Part shown: positions 33,560 through 41,871 of the stretch, piece after piece | How the letters are laid out: every line of letters begins with the position of its first letter | Position numbering within the stretch: the stretch's first letter is position 1 | Assembly: GCA_947574055.1 (NCBI GenBank) | Contig: CANPIC010000025.1 | Span: 1 to 41,871, forward strand | Reading direction: 5' to 3' | DNA from: an uncultured bacterium | GTDB lineage: Bacteria > Bacillota > Clostridia > Lachnospirales > Lachnospiraceae | DNA: 41,871 nt | The notes under the pieces: generated by a model | Told to the model about the DNA's origin: nothing | What the model saw: the letters and a program-made list of their open reading frames with translations, nothing else | The model's database searches: none | Made by a program: the position numbers and the translations under genes

Positions 33560-33566
33560 ATAATTA

Positions 33567-33597
33567 GTTTTACACAGAATCAAAATAAATGTAAAAC
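33567..33597 (+). promoter_or_regulatory. perfect 8-bp inverted repeat in the ParA-gene leader
   Basis: GTTTTACA (33567-33574) and TGTAAAAC (33590-33597) flank a 15-nt interval just after the promoter. It could be a second operator or an RNA hairpin before the SD (GAAGGAG). Confidence 0.4.
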
Positions 33598-33620
33598 AAA
33601 TATATAGAAGGAGTTATTAT

Positions 33621-34658
33621 ATGTCAATAGATACGATTATCAATAGACAATATGCTATTGCAAACAATGAAGCGGATAGCATTGCATTACCAAAACAGAA
33701 AATATATGCCATGTGTAATCTGCGAGGGGGCATTGGAAAGACAACTTTATCGTTTAATTTAAGTTATTTAGTGAACGATTTGCTTGCTATTGACACCTGT
33801 CCCCAGGGAAACTTGTCATATTTTTATGATAACAATTATTATGCGAGTCAGCAGACAAATGTAAAAGACATGTTATTACCATATTTGGTGCCAGGGCTGG
33901 GTAAGGCGACAAGAGTGGCTGCTTATATAGGTGCAACCAATCAATATTTTGCAGAGAACAATAATTATTATATTCCTTCATCGGAAGAATTATATTTATT
34001 ACCGTCCCAGCTGATCACTGCGATTAATCAGACATCAGGCCTTCAACAACAGCAAAAAGAGCAGGCACTTAAAAGTATTTTGTATTCTTTAAAACAGGAG
34101 ATAGAAAGAGAACTGGGAGAAAACGGTCTGGATAAATGTTTGATAGATACTTCGCCGTTTTTTGCAGGTGCGACACAGCTTGCCTGGTATGCTGCGGATG
34201 CGCTGATCATACCTGTCAGGACAGATCAGCAGTCGATCAAGTCACTGGAACTTCTGATCAATACTTTGAGTAGTCCGCAGAGTGAATTTAGAAAATATCT
34301 GCCGGAAAATGATATGAATGTTCCTAAAATACAAATGGTGGTGTTGACACATTGCGGCTGGTCCACAGTAGCCGGAGCAAGGAATGAACCTAATCAGCAG
34401 ACAAAGGTTTATCTGAATAAAGTGTATGATATCATATCAAAGCATAGAACATTATTATCAACAAGTAATCCGGAAAATCATTTATTTATGCTTGATGATT
34501 TCCTTGGTTCAGGTCGTATTTCATCCATTGAGTCAAAGCCGATGGCTCTGTTGCAAGAAGGGGAAACAAAAGTAATTGACAGAGTGAGAGTGAGTGTCAA
34601 TAAGTCGGTAGATAAATGTAAAAATCAGTTAAAGTTTATTGCACAGCAATTGTGGTAA
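33621..34658 (+). CDS. orphan ParA-like (MinD/ParA superfamily) ATPase
   Basis: A 345-residue ParA-family ATPase: residues about 31-46 hold the deviant Walker A in NLRGGIGKTTLSFNLSY. The signature lysine of KGGxGK[TS] is an arginine here, while the P-loop lysine is kept. DTCPQGNLSYF is the A' motif, and CLIDTSPFFAGATQLAWYAADALIIPVRTD is the Walker B region. There is no ParB gene beside it, and the codons are much more AT-rich than the neighbours, suggesting a mobile or plasmid origin. Its own promoter, palindromes and terminator make it a self-contained unit. Role unknown: partition relic, regulator or defence component. Confidence 0.8.
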   Translation: MSIDTIINRQYAIANNEADSIALPKQKIYAMCNLRGGIGKTTLSFNLSYLVNDLLAIDTCPQGNLSYFYDNNYYASQQTNVKDMLLPYLVPGLGKATRVAAYIGATNQYFAENNNYYIPSSEELYLLPSQLITAINQTSGLQQQQKEQALKSILYSLKQEIERELGENGLDKCLIDTSPFFAGATQLAWYAADALIIPVRTDQQSIKSLELLINTLSSPQSEFRKYLPENDMNVPKIQMVVLTHCGWSTVAGARNEPNQQTKVYLNKVYDIISKHRTLLSTSNPENHLFMLDDFLGSGRISSIESKPMALLQEGETKVIDRVRVSVNKSVDKCKNQLKFIAQQLW

Positions 34659-34679
34659 ACAGAAGTGGCAGTCTAAAAG

Positions 34680-34720
34680 CCGGCGGCAGCCATCCTGATG
34701 GTCGGGATGGCTGCCGCCGG
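34680..34720. terminator. bidirectional terminator
   Basis: A 16-bp perfect stem (34680-34695 with 34705-34720; GC-rich arms beginning CCGGCGGCAGCC) is followed on the plus strand by TTTGTGTCTGTTTTTT and on the minus strand by CTTTTAG. It closes the parA-like gene and the converging activase gene. Confidence 0.85.
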
Positions 34721-34796
34721 TTTGTGTCTGTTTTTTCCTGCCAAAAGGATCTGCCGATGAACGGATATCCTTAGGGATTCAGCTATGATTTCCTTT

Positions 34797-37700
34797 TCAG
34801 GCATCCTTCTCTTTATCCATGTTTTTCCAGGCTGTGGACAGCATCAGTTTGATGCGGTTTAACTGGTTGACTTCGCTGGCACCGGGATCATAGTCAATAG
34901 CCACAATGTTGGACATGGGATGGCGGCGGCGCAGTTCTTTGATGACGCCTTTTCCCACGACATGGTTGGGCAGGCAGCCAAAGGGCTGGGTGCAGACGAT
35001 ATTATTTACGCCTCCATGGATCAGTTCCATCATCTCTCCGGTGAGAAACCAGCCCTCTCCGGTCTGATTGCCGATGGAAACGATGGGTCTGGCATAGGAA
35101 ACCAGATCATAAATATCGGCAGGCGGCGTGAAATGTCTGCTCTTTTCAAATGCCCGGGCCGCAGGACTGCGCAGGAAGGTGAGCAAACGGATCCCCCAGC
35201 GTGCCAGGCGGGCGTCTTTCCTGGAGGTTCCCAGATGCTCCGCTTTGAAAATCTGGTTGTAAAAGCAGTAGAGCATAAAATCCAGAAGATCGGGTACGAC
35301 TGCTTCTGCGCCTTCCGCTTCCAGCAGTTCCACCAGGTAATTATTGGCTGCCGGCATAAACTTTACGAGAATTTCGCCTACGACGCCTACGCGCGGTTTC
35401 CGCTTGTCGGTAATGGGCAGGGCGTCGAATTCACGGATGATATTGCGGCACAGCCGGCTGAAAGGAAGAAAGCCGGTATGTCTGCCGGACAGGAAACGCT
35501 TACATTCTTCCGCCCATGTTCGGTACAGAGCAGCCGCGCTGCCAGGTTCCTTTTCATATGGGCGCATCCGGTACAGACAGCGCATAAAGATATCACCCAG
35601 TACGGCGGCATAGGCAGCTCTGACGAACAGCTTTGTACCGATGTGAAAGCCAGGGTTGCTTTCGATACCGGCCAGATTCATGGAAATAACGGGGATCTGC
35701 GCCATCCCTGCCTTCTCCAGAGCCCGCCGGATAAAGCCAATATAGTTGGTGGCCCGGCAGCCGCCGCCGGTCTGGCTTATGATAACTGCTACCTTATTCA
35801 AATCATAACGACCGGAATGTAATGCCTCCATGATCTGTCCCACGACCATCAGAGACGGATAACAGGCGTCATTGTTTACATATTTCAGTCCCATATCGAC
35901 CGCATGGCGATTGTCATTGGGCAGCACTTCCAGATGGTAGCCGCAGGAACGGATGGCGGTTTCCAGCAGTTCAAAATGGATGGGCGACATCTGAGGACAG
36001 AGGATTGTATAGTCCCGGCGCATTTCTTCCGTAAAGACGATTTTGTCAATGGCCGTGGAGCGGATCCGCGATGCCTCTTTTTTCTGTTCTCTGACCCGCA
36101 GGGCGGAGAGCAGGGAGCGGATGCGGATGCGGGCGGCGCCCAGATTGTTTACTTCGTCTATTTTCAGGCAGGTATAGATCTTGCCCGAGCCTGAGAGGAT
36201 ATCACTCACCTGATCGGTCGTTACCGCATCCAGGCCGCAGCCGAAGGAATTGAGCTGGATCAGATCCAGGTTGGATACGGTGCGCACATAGGAAGCCGCC
36301 GCATAGAGCCGGGAATGATACATCCACTGGTCAGAGACGATAAGCGGGCGCTCCGGCCGTCCCAGATGGGAGACGGAATCCTCAGTCAGGACGGCGATTC
36401 CGTAGCTGGTGATCAGTTCCGGGATACCATGATGAATCTCCGGATCGATATGGTAGGGCCTGCCTGCCAGTACGATGCCGCGTCGGCCGTTCTCTTTGAG
36501 ATAACGCAGGGTTTCCTCCCCTTTTTTGCGCATATCTTCCCGCGCCTGTTCCTGTTCCTGCCAGGCATGGGCGGCAGCGGCGCTGATCTCGTCCGCCGGA
36601 ATTTCGGCAAACTCTTTGATCAGGGCGCCCGTTACCGTATGCAGGCTTGTAAAAGACAGAAAAGGATTGCGGAAAGTCACACTGCCCTGGCTGATTTCGT
36701 CAATATTATTTTTGATGTTTTCAGAATAGGACGTCACGATCGGGCAGTTGTAGTGATTGTTGGCCTCTTCAAACTCATTGCGTTCATAGAAGACAGCCGG
36801 ATAAAAGATAAAAGGTATCTTATGCCGCAGCAGCCAGGTCACATGTCCGTGCGCCAGTTTGGCGGGATAACATTCGGATTCACTGGGGATGGACTCGATC
36901 CCCAGTTCGTATATGTTACGGTTGGAGATGGGGGAAAGCACCACTTCATAGCCCAGATCCGTAAAAAAGGTGAACCAGAACGGATAGTTTTCGTACATGT
37001 TCAATACCCGGGGGATGCCGACTTTTCCCCGGGGCGCATTATCTGCGGTCAGAGGTTCGTACTCAAAGATCCGTTTGAGCTTGTAGTCAAACAGATTGGG
37101 GACATTGTTTTCGTTTTTCTTTTTCCCGATACCCCGTTCACAGCGATTGCCGGAAATATACTGTCTGCCGCCGGTAAAGCGGTTGACGGTGAGACGGCAG
37201 TTATTGGTACAGCCCCGGCATTTGGCCATACTGGTTTCAAACTGCAGGGTGTTGATGCGGGCGAGGGGGAGCATGGTTGTCCGGTAGCCTGTATCGGCCA
37301 TGAAATGTTCACGGGCAATCAGCGCCGCGCCAAATGCGCCCATGATTCCTGCAATATCCGGGCGGATGGCCTGGCAGTCTGCGATTTTTTCAAAACTGCG
37401 CAGGACAGCATCATTATAGAAGGTACCGCCCTGTACGACGATATGTCTGCCCAGTTCGGAAGCATCTGATACTTTGATAACTTTAAACAAGGCGTTTTTG
37501 ATGACGGAATAGGCCAGGCCGGCGGAGATATCCGCTACCTGGGCGCCTTCTTTTTGCGCCTGTTTGACTTTGGAATTCATGAAAACGGTGCAGCGGGTGC
37601 CAAGGTCGATGGGATGCTTGGCAAACAGGGCTTCCCGGGCAAAATCCTCCACACTGTAGTTCAGAGATTTGGCAAAGGTCTCGATAAAAGAGCCGCAGCC

Positions 37701-39044
37701 GCTGGAGCAGGCTTCATTGAGCTGTACGCTGTCTACAGTGTTGTTTTTGATCTTGATACATTTCATATCCTGGCCGCCGATATCCAGGATACAGTCCACA
37801 GAGGGATTGAAAAAGGCGGCGGCATAATAATGGGCCACTGTCTCCACTTCACCGTCATCCAGAAGAAAAGCGGCCTTCATCAGAGATTCGCCGTATCCGG
37901 TGGAGCAGGAACGGGCGATGCGGACACCTTCCGGCAGTTTGGCATAGATATCCTTGATGGCACCGATGGCGGTCTTTAGAGGACTGCCGTTATTTCCCGA
38001 ATAAAAAGAGTACAGCAGCGAACCGTCTTCGCCTACAAGCGCGATCTTGGTGGTGGTGCTGCCGGCATCAATGCCAAGATAACAGCGGCCTCTGTAGTCA
38101 GACAGATCACCTGTGGCGACGCGGTGGCTTTCATGGCGCCGGCGAAATTCCTCATATTCTGTCTGAGAATGGAAGAGAGGGTCCATACGCTCTACTTCAA
38201 ATTCCAGTTTCAGATCGCCGGACAGCTTTTCCATGATCTCTTTTAGTGTACAGACATTGTCTTCTTTATAATTCAGCGCGCTGCCGATGGCTGCGAAAAG
38301 ATGGGAATTGTCTGCGTCAATGATATGTTCCTCATCCAGCTTCAGCGTACGGATAAACGCAGCCTTTAACTCAGTCAGGAAATGCAAGGGCCCACCCAGA
38401 AAGGCCACATGTCCCCGGATTGGCTTACCACAGGCCAGTCCGCTGATGGTCTGATTGACTACTGCCTGAAAAATGGATGCAGCCAAATCCTCTTTGGTGG
38501 CACCGTCATTGATTAACGGCTGGATATCTGATTTGGCAAATACACCACAGCGTGCGGCAATGGTGTATAAGGACTGGTAGTTTCTGGCATACTCATTGAG
38601 ACCGGATGCATCGGTCTGCAGCAGGGATGCCATCTGATCAATAAAAGAACCTGTGCCGCCGGCGCAGATTCCGTTCATACGCTGTTCCACATTGCCGTGT
38701 TCAAAGTAGATGATTTTGGCATCTTCCCCGCCCAGTTCGATGGCTACATCTGTTTTGGGCGCAAGGGTCTCCAGAGAAGAGGTCACGGCGATGACTTCCT
38801 GGACGAACGGAAGCTGCAAATGGTCTGCCAGGGCCAGTCCGCCGGAACCGGTGATCACGGGATGCAGTGTGATGTTTCCAAGCCCGGTATATGCCTCCTG
38901 CAACAGATCCGACAATGTCTCCCGTATATTTGCAAAATGTCTTTTGTAATCGGAAAAAAGAATGGCATGGCTGCCATCCAGTATCGCTATCTTAACAGTG
39001 GTGGAACCGATGTCGATTCCTAAATAATAACGAGAGTTATTCAT
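34797..39044 (-). CDS. giant acyl-CoA dehydratase activase (HgdC-like, double BadF/HgdC + DUF2229)
   Basis: A 1415-residue protein with two ASKHA ATPase domains of the BcrAD_BadFG family: residues about 1-260 ([43 protein letters not shown]) and about 320-580 ([40 protein letters not shown]). In HgdC the cysteines of such motifs hold a [4Fe-4S] cluster between subunits. [11 protein letters not shown] segment at about 609-617 precedes a DUF2229 region (about 660-880). The C-terminal part (about 1000-1390) resembles the HgdB-like dehydratase component. Such large fusions are widespread in Clostridia but their substrate is unknown. Start ATG 39044. Confidence 0.9.
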   Translation of the reverse strand: MNNSRYYLGIDIGSTTVKIAILDGSHAILFSDYKRHFANIRETLSDLLQEAYTGLGNITLHPVITGSGGLALADHLQLPFVQEVIAVTSSLETLAPKTDVAIELGGEDAKIIYFEHGNVEQRMNGICAGGTGSFIDQMASLLQTDASGLNEYARNYQSLYTIAARCGVFAKSDIQPLINDGATKEDLAASIFQAVVNQTISGLACGKPIRGHVAFLGGPLHFLTELKAAFIRTLKLDEEHIIDADNSHLFAAIGSALNYKEDNVCTLKEIMEKLSGDLKLEFEVERMDPLFHSQTEYEEFRRRHESHRVATGDLSDYRGRCYLGIDAGSTTTKIALVGEDGSLLYSFYSGNNGSPLKTAIGAIKDIYAKLPEGVRIARSCSTGYGESLMKAAFLLDDGEVETVAHYYAAAFFNPSVDCILDIGGQDMKCIKIKNNTVDSVQLNEACSSGCGSFIETFAKSLNYSVEDFAREALFAKHPIDLGTRCTVFMNSKVKQAQKEGAQVADISAGLAYSVIKNALFKVIKVSDASELGRHIVVQGGTFYNDAVLRSFEKIADCQAIRPDIAGIMGAFGAALIAREHFMADTGYRTTMLPLARINTLQFETSMAKCRGCTNNCRLTVNRFTGGRQYISGNRCERGIGKKKNENNVPNLFDYKLKRIFEYEPLTADNAPRGKVGIPRVLNMYENYPFWFTFFTDLGYEVVLSPISNRNIYELGIESIPSESECYPAKLAHGHVTWLLRHKIPFIFYPAVFYERNEFEEANNHYNCPIVTSYSENIKNNIDEISQGSVTFRNPFLSFTSLHTVTGALIKEFAEIPADEISAAAAHAWQEQEQAREDMRKKGEETLRYLKENGRRGIVLAGRPYHIDPEIHHGIPELITSYGIAVLTEDSVSHLGRPERPLIVSDQWMYHSRLYAAASYVRTVSNLDLIQLNSFGCGLDAVTTDQVSDILSGSGKIYTCLKIDEVNNLGAARIRIRSLLSALRVREQKKEASRIRSTAIDKIVFTEEMRRDYTILCPQMSPIHFELLETAIRSCGYHLEVLPNDNRHAVDMGLKYVNNDACYPSLMVVGQIMEALHSGRYDLNKVAVIISQTGGGCRATNYIGFIRRALEKAGMAQIPVISMNLAGIESNPGFHIGTKLFVRAAYAAVLGDIFMRCLYRMRPYEKEPGSAAALYRTWAEECKRFLSGRHTGFLPFSRLCRNIIREFDALPITDKRKPRVGVVGEILVKFMPAANNYLVELLEAEGAEAVVPDLLDFMLYCFYNQIFKAEHLGTSRKDARLARWGIRLLTFLRSPAARAFEKSRHFTPPADIYDLVSYARPIVSIGNQTGEGWFLTGEMMELIHGGVNNIVCTQPFGCLPNHVVGKGVIKELRRRHPMSNIVAIDYDPGASEVNQLNRIKLMLSTAWKNMDKEKDA

Positions 39045-39096
39045 AAAATCATCACTCTTTCTTCTTATTTATTATACGTACGTGAAAACCCTGACT

Positions 39097-39125
39097 ATTA
39101 TACGACAGCTTCTGACAAAAAGCAA
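39097..39125 (-). promoter_or_regulatory. promoter of the activase gene
   Basis: Minus strand: TTGCTT (39125-39120), a 17-bp spacer and TATAAT (39102-39097), about 53 bp before the start codon. Confidence 0.65.
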
Positions 39126-39174
39126 TCTCTCAAATATTAAATTTATATTAGTTTGCTGTTTAGAAAAAGTTCGG

Positions 39175-39203
39175 TTTACTTTTGCATTTCTGAATGATAG
39201 AAT
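39175..39203 (+). promoter_or_regulatory. promoter of the rhomboid-like gene
   Basis: TTTACT (39175-39180), a 17-bp spacer and TAGAAT (39198-39203). The gap 39045-39335 holds this and the divergent activase promoter; nothing else is seen. Confidence 0.6.
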
Positions 39204-39335
39204 ATATTCATATACGCGCCGGAACATGTGGAAGTTTTTGGCAGAGTATATGCAAAAAGGAACAGTTATGAAAAGTAACACAGTCTGCTCTGTGCGGGCT
39301 GTAAGAAAAAAAGAAGAGAACGAAGGTAGAGGAAA

Positions 39336-40211
39336 ATGAAATTTCTGGATAAGTTGGAGCGTAGATTTGGCAAGTATGCCATTCCCAATCTTTCGCTGAT
39401 CCTGATCACATGTTATGGGTTTGGCTATGCCATTATGTTTGTGAATCGTAGCTTTTTGCAATATCTCACGCTGAATCCGTATCTGATCTTACACGGGCAG
39501 ATCTGGCGACTGGTGTCGTGGATTATCGTGCCGCCGGGCGGTCTGAGTATCTTTTTGCTGCTGACTTTGTATTTTTATTATTGGCTGGGAAGCACGCTGG
39601 AGCGTACCTGGGGCGTATTCCGTTATAATCTCTATCTGTTCAGTGGTATACTCTTTACGATTCTGGGAAGTTTCCTGCTCCTGGGTTATTGCTACCTGGT
39701 ATTTCCCGAGGATATTGCCGCCTATGGCGCTTCGGTATTTTTTACGGACATCATTGGATATTTTTTCAGTTCTTTTAGTACGTATTATGTGAATCTTTCT
39801 ATTTTTCTTGCCTTTGCGCTGACCTATCCGGAGATGCAGGTTCTGCTGTTTTTTATAATTCCGGTGAAGATCAAATGGCTGGGGCTGCTGGATGCCGCGC
39901 TGACACTGGTGGCATTTTATAACAGCGGAGCGGCCGGGCGAATTATCATCGGAGCGTCCCTGCTGAATCTGCTGATCTTTTTTGTGGCGACGAGGAATAT
40001 GATGCAGGTGAGCCCGCGGCAGATCCGCCGCCGCCAGGTATTCCGGCAGGAGGTAAGGAGAAATACCGGTGTCACCAGGCATAAATGCGCCATCTGCGGG
40101 CGGACGGAATTGGACGGCAATCTGGAATTTCGTTTCTGCTCCAAGTGTGAGGGAAATTATGAATACTGCCAGGATCACCTGTTCACACATGAGCATGTGA
40201 AGCGCCACTAA
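39336..40211 (+). CDS. rhomboid-like membrane protein with C-terminal zinc ribbon, probably proteolytically inactive
   Basis: A 291-residue protein with about six hydrophobic segments. It shows the rhomboid frame: IWRLVSWIIVPPGG, then LYFYYWLGSTLERTWGVFRYNLYLFSG in the place of TM2, and the Derlin-like YPEMQVLLFFIIPVKIKWLGLLDAALTLVAF. The catalytic GxSG serine and its histidine partner were not found: the candidate is IIIGASLLNLL. It therefore looks like a rhomboid pseudoprotease. The cytoplasmic tail (about residues 245-291) has paired cysteines CAICG and CSKC and a CQDHLFTHEH, resembling a zinc ribbon. SD AGAGGAAA precedes ATG. Confidence 0.75.
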   Translation: MKFLDKLERRFGKYAIPNLSLILITCYGFGYAIMFVNRSFLQYLTLNPYLILHGQIWRLVSWIIVPPGGLSIFLLLTLYFYYWLGSTLERTWGVFRYNLYLFSGILFTILGSFLLLGYCYLVFPEDIAAYGASVFFTDIIGYFFSSFSTYYVNLSIFLAFALTYPEMQVLLFFIIPVKIKWLGLLDAALTLVAFYNSGAAGRIIIGASLLNLLIFFVATRNMMQVSPRQIRRRQVFRQEVRRNTGVTRHKCAICGRTELDGNLEFRFCSKCEGNYEYCQDHLFTHEHVKRH

Positions 40212-40269
40212 GCCGGCTGCCAGATATCCGGCGGGGCGGCGGCGCAGGCAGTTTAAGAGCGGAGGTTGT

Positions 40270-41031
40270 ATGGAAAAAGAGGTCTTATTCGGTCAGACGC
40301 TGGAAACAATTCGTAAAAAAGCGAAAGAACAGGGCGGTGTGATTGCCCCGGAGGAGGTGGAACGGGCGTTTGCCTCCTTTTCTCTGGATCAGGAACAGCT
40401 AACTATGATCCATGAATATTTGCGTAAGCGGGGGATCGGTATCGGACAGCCTGCCGATATGGAGGAAATACTGGACGAAAAGGACAGGGATTATCTGCAG
40501 CAGTATATCCGGGAAGTGTCAGAGGCCGGGCGGCTGGGAGAGAGGCAGCGCCAGGCGGTACTATTGTCCGCCATGGCGGGTGAGCGGGAGGCCAGAAAAC
40601 GGCTGATCGGTGATTATCTGCCCCAGGTGGCGGATATGGCCAGGCTATATGCGGGGCAGGGTGTCACGATGGAAGATCTGGTGGGAGAAGGCAATGTGGC
40701 ACTGGTATCGGCAGTGGAAATGCTGGGTGCACTGGAAGATGCAGAGGAAGCACAAAGTATGCTGGCAGCCAGGATCATGGAGGCTATGGACAGTCTGGTG
40801 GCGGAACAAGCACATGCCGGCGTGATCGGAAAGCAGGCAGCGGAGCGGGTAAACAGAGTCGCTGACGCGGCCAGGGAGCTATCGGACGCGCTGCTGCGTA
40901 AGGTGACAGTACAGGAACTTGCCGCGGAGTCCGGTATTTCCGTAGAAGAGATACAGGAAGCGCTGAGGCTCAGCGGTGGAAAGATAGAAGAGATAGAGGG
41001 CGGGGACAGGCGTGGAGAACAGAGACTTTAA
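40270..41031 (+). CDS. sigma-70-like protein lacking recognisable regions 2.4 and 4
   Basis: A 253-residue protein collinear with the first half of a primary sigma factor. Residues about 5-58 resemble region 1.1 (TLETIRKKAKEQGGVIAPEE). Then DYLQQYIREVSEAG and ARKRLIGDYLPQVADMARLYAGQGVTMEDLVGEGNVALVSAVEML match regions 1.2-2.2, which bind core RNA polymerase. Where regions 2.3-2.4 should carry the aromatic melting residues (FSTYATWWIRQAI), it reads AQSMLAARIMEAM. A region-3-like part follows (ERVNRVADAARELSDALLRKVTVQELAAESGISVEEIQEAL), then the protein ends; there is no region 4. SD GGAGG. It could bind polymerase without recognising a promoter. Confidence 0.75.
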   Translation: MEKEVLFGQTLETIRKKAKEQGGVIAPEEVERAFASFSLDQEQLTMIHEYLRKRGIGIGQPADMEEILDEKDRDYLQQYIREVSEAGRLGERQRQAVLLSAMAGEREARKRLIGDYLPQVADMARLYAGQGVTMEDLVGEGNVALVSAVEMLGALEDAEEAQSMLAARIMEAMDSLVAEQAHAGVIGKQAAERVNRVADAARELSDALLRKVTVQELAAESGISVEEIQEALRLSGGKIEEIEGGDRRGEQRL

Positions 41032-41416
41032 ATATGTACTGCAGGACGTTTCCAAAGTATATATCGGGGCAAAATTCACCTATCAGGAGATGATGGAGGA
41101 AGAAGCAGTTCCCTTTAAACTCAAAGCCATCCTCAGTCATTATATTTTGAAAGAAGTGGCAGGAGATACCACACCGGAAAATCATCTTTTCTTTATCCGG
41201 GACACGGATATTTCCTGTCTGGTTTACCGGCAGCTGAAGGCAAGATTCAAGCTGGATTTTCCGGTTCGTACGGCCAAAGGTGCCTGGCAGTATAAAAGCA
41301 GCTACCATACCATAGATGAGATTTTGGAACAGGAAGACTGGAGAAGCCGCAAAGATGAGATTATCGTGGAAGAGATGGTATTGACGAAGATGCATATTAT
41401 GATGATGAGCCTGTGA
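41012..41416 (+). CDS. conserved-looking unknown protein, coupled to the sigma-like gene
   Basis: A 134-residue soluble protein, not recognised. It starts at GTG 41012, overlapping the sigma-like gene by 20 nt, so the two are translationally coupled and probably work together. It is charged, with FTYQEMMEEEAVPFKLKAILSHYILKEVAG and a middle LFFIRDTDISCLVYRQLKARFKLDF; it ends in EEMVLTKMHIMMMSL. No transmembrane segment or known motif is visible. Confidence 0.7.
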   Translation: MENRDFKYVLQDVSKVYIGAKFTYQEMMEEEAVPFKLKAILSHYILKEVAGDTTPENHLFFIRDTDISCLVYRQLKARFKLDFPVRTAKGAWQYKSSYHTIDEILEQEDWRSRKDEIIVEEMVLTKMHIMMMSL

Positions 41417-41454
41417 ATGGTGAGTATGGGCAGAGATGATGGGGACGGATGGTC

Positions 41455-41482
41455 TTGCATTTTTGCCGGAGTATGGTATAAT
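41455..41482 (+). promoter_or_regulatory. orphan promoter facing the IS fragment
   Basis: TTGCAT (41455-41460), 16-bp spacer, extended -10 TGG-TATAAT (-10 at 41477-41482). No gene follows on the plus strand before the transposase. The gap 41417-41572 holds nothing else I can name; the IS end probably lies within it. Confidence 0.55.
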
Positions 41483-41572
41483 CCTGAGTTTGACACTTGT
41501 GATAGCAAAAGGTGGCTATAGACCCAGTAATTATGCGGTCTGCAGCCACTTTCTCTTTGGAAACGATTTGTG

Positions 41573-41871
41573 CTATTTTTTTACTTCTTTTGTTTTGGTG
41601 CTTTTTATGATGCTCCGCATGGCTGATTTTGAAATAAATTCATAATCCGTATGAAAGCCAAATGCCTTGTGTAAATCATCCGTCAGATCGGTTCTCCTGT
41701 AAGAAGGGATATAGCCGCTTTCCTTTGACAAAAGTGTTACCTGCATGGAACGAAGTGTACTTAGAATCTCGTTACAGGTATAGTTATTTCTCATCTTTTT
41801 CTCAAGCAGGCGATATACAAGCAGGCTGATGTAACAGGTGAGGAAATGTGCTTTGATGCGGTCTTCCCGCC
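41573..41871 (-). mobile_element. C-terminal part of a DDE transposase, IS4/IS1634-like
   Basis: The minus strand is open from the window edge to the stop at 41575-41573. It reads REDRIKAHFLTCYISLLVYRLLEKKM, then EILSTLRSMQVTLL, GYIPSYRRTDLTDDLHKAFGF and a lysine-rich end. The E-D-x-I-x-x-H-F segment followed by hydrophobic residues and YRLLEKK is the typical C-terminal end of IS4-superfamily (IS1634-like) transposases. The gene continues beyond the window; its terminal repeats could not be placed. Confidence 0.8.

Noticed and set aside
36315..37469. Long plus-strand frame opposite the activase gene
   Set aside because: It lies within the recognised activase gene and has no recognisable domain of its own.
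1..41871. CRISPR array or cas genes
   Set aside because: No regularly spaced repeats or Cas-like proteins were seen anywhere in the window.

Overview
The window looks like the chromosome of an anaerobic gut Clostridium of the Lachnospiraceae type. The evidence is the six-cysteine SCIFF peptide with its radical SAM maturase next to a TIGR04086-type membrane protein and a fused SecDF, a very large 2-hydroxyacyl-CoA dehydratase activase, an AmmeMemoRadiSam pair, KtrAB potassium uptake, and Gram-positive SD sequences. Most of the window is moderately GC-rich, about half by eye. The left edge, the ParA-like gene and the IS fragment at the right edge are visibly AT-rich.

Layout. 1-1908: AT-rich TetR regulator plus CPA2-type cation/H+ antiporter, with a clear promoter and a perfect palindromic operator. 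2069-6526: YciI-like protein, cell-wall amidase, KtrB and KtrA, and a DUF4272 protein. 6554-12348: a complete branched-chain amino acid (Liv-type) ABC transporter. Its binding-protein gene has its own promoter, a hairpin-terminator-like leader and a downstream terminator; the permease/ATPase genes have a second promoter and end with a cytidylate-kinase-like gene. 12349-16440: FadR-type GntR regulator, GntP-family permease and a YjhG-like sugar-acid dehydratase, reading as an aldonate uptake and dehydration module. 16494-18440 (minus): a CNNM/CorC-type membrane transporter fused at its C terminus to a ProX/YbaK-type prolyl-tRNA editing domain. 18612-25057: the conserved clostridial block TIGR04086 - scfA - scfB - secDF - recJ. 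25069-30740: acyltransferase, secreted CAP-domain protein with three WalR-like boxes, GH2 beta-galactosidase and a DUF1905 protein.

30833-30907 (minus) is a tRNA-Pro whose loop reads as anticodon AGG. 31040-33461 holds a LigB-AMMECR1 fusion and its radical SAM partner; between them lies an antisense remnant of a chloramphenicol-acetyltransferase-like gene. 33526-34720 is an AT-rich orphan ParA-like gene with its own palindrome-covered promoter and a strong bidirectional terminator. 34797-39044 (minus) is the giant activase. 39336-41416 holds a rhomboid-like membrane protein without an evident catalytic dyad, a sigma-70-like protein lacking recognisable regions 2.4 and 4, and a coupled unknown protein. 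The window ends inside an IS4/IS1634-like transposase (minus).

The most unusual items are the CNNM-ProX fusion, the sigma-like protein without promoter-recognition regions, the ATT-started TetR gene with its operator, the putative attenuator of the Liv binding-protein gene, the WalR-like boxes, and the orphan ParA island. All functions are assigned by reading the sequence; no database search was run.
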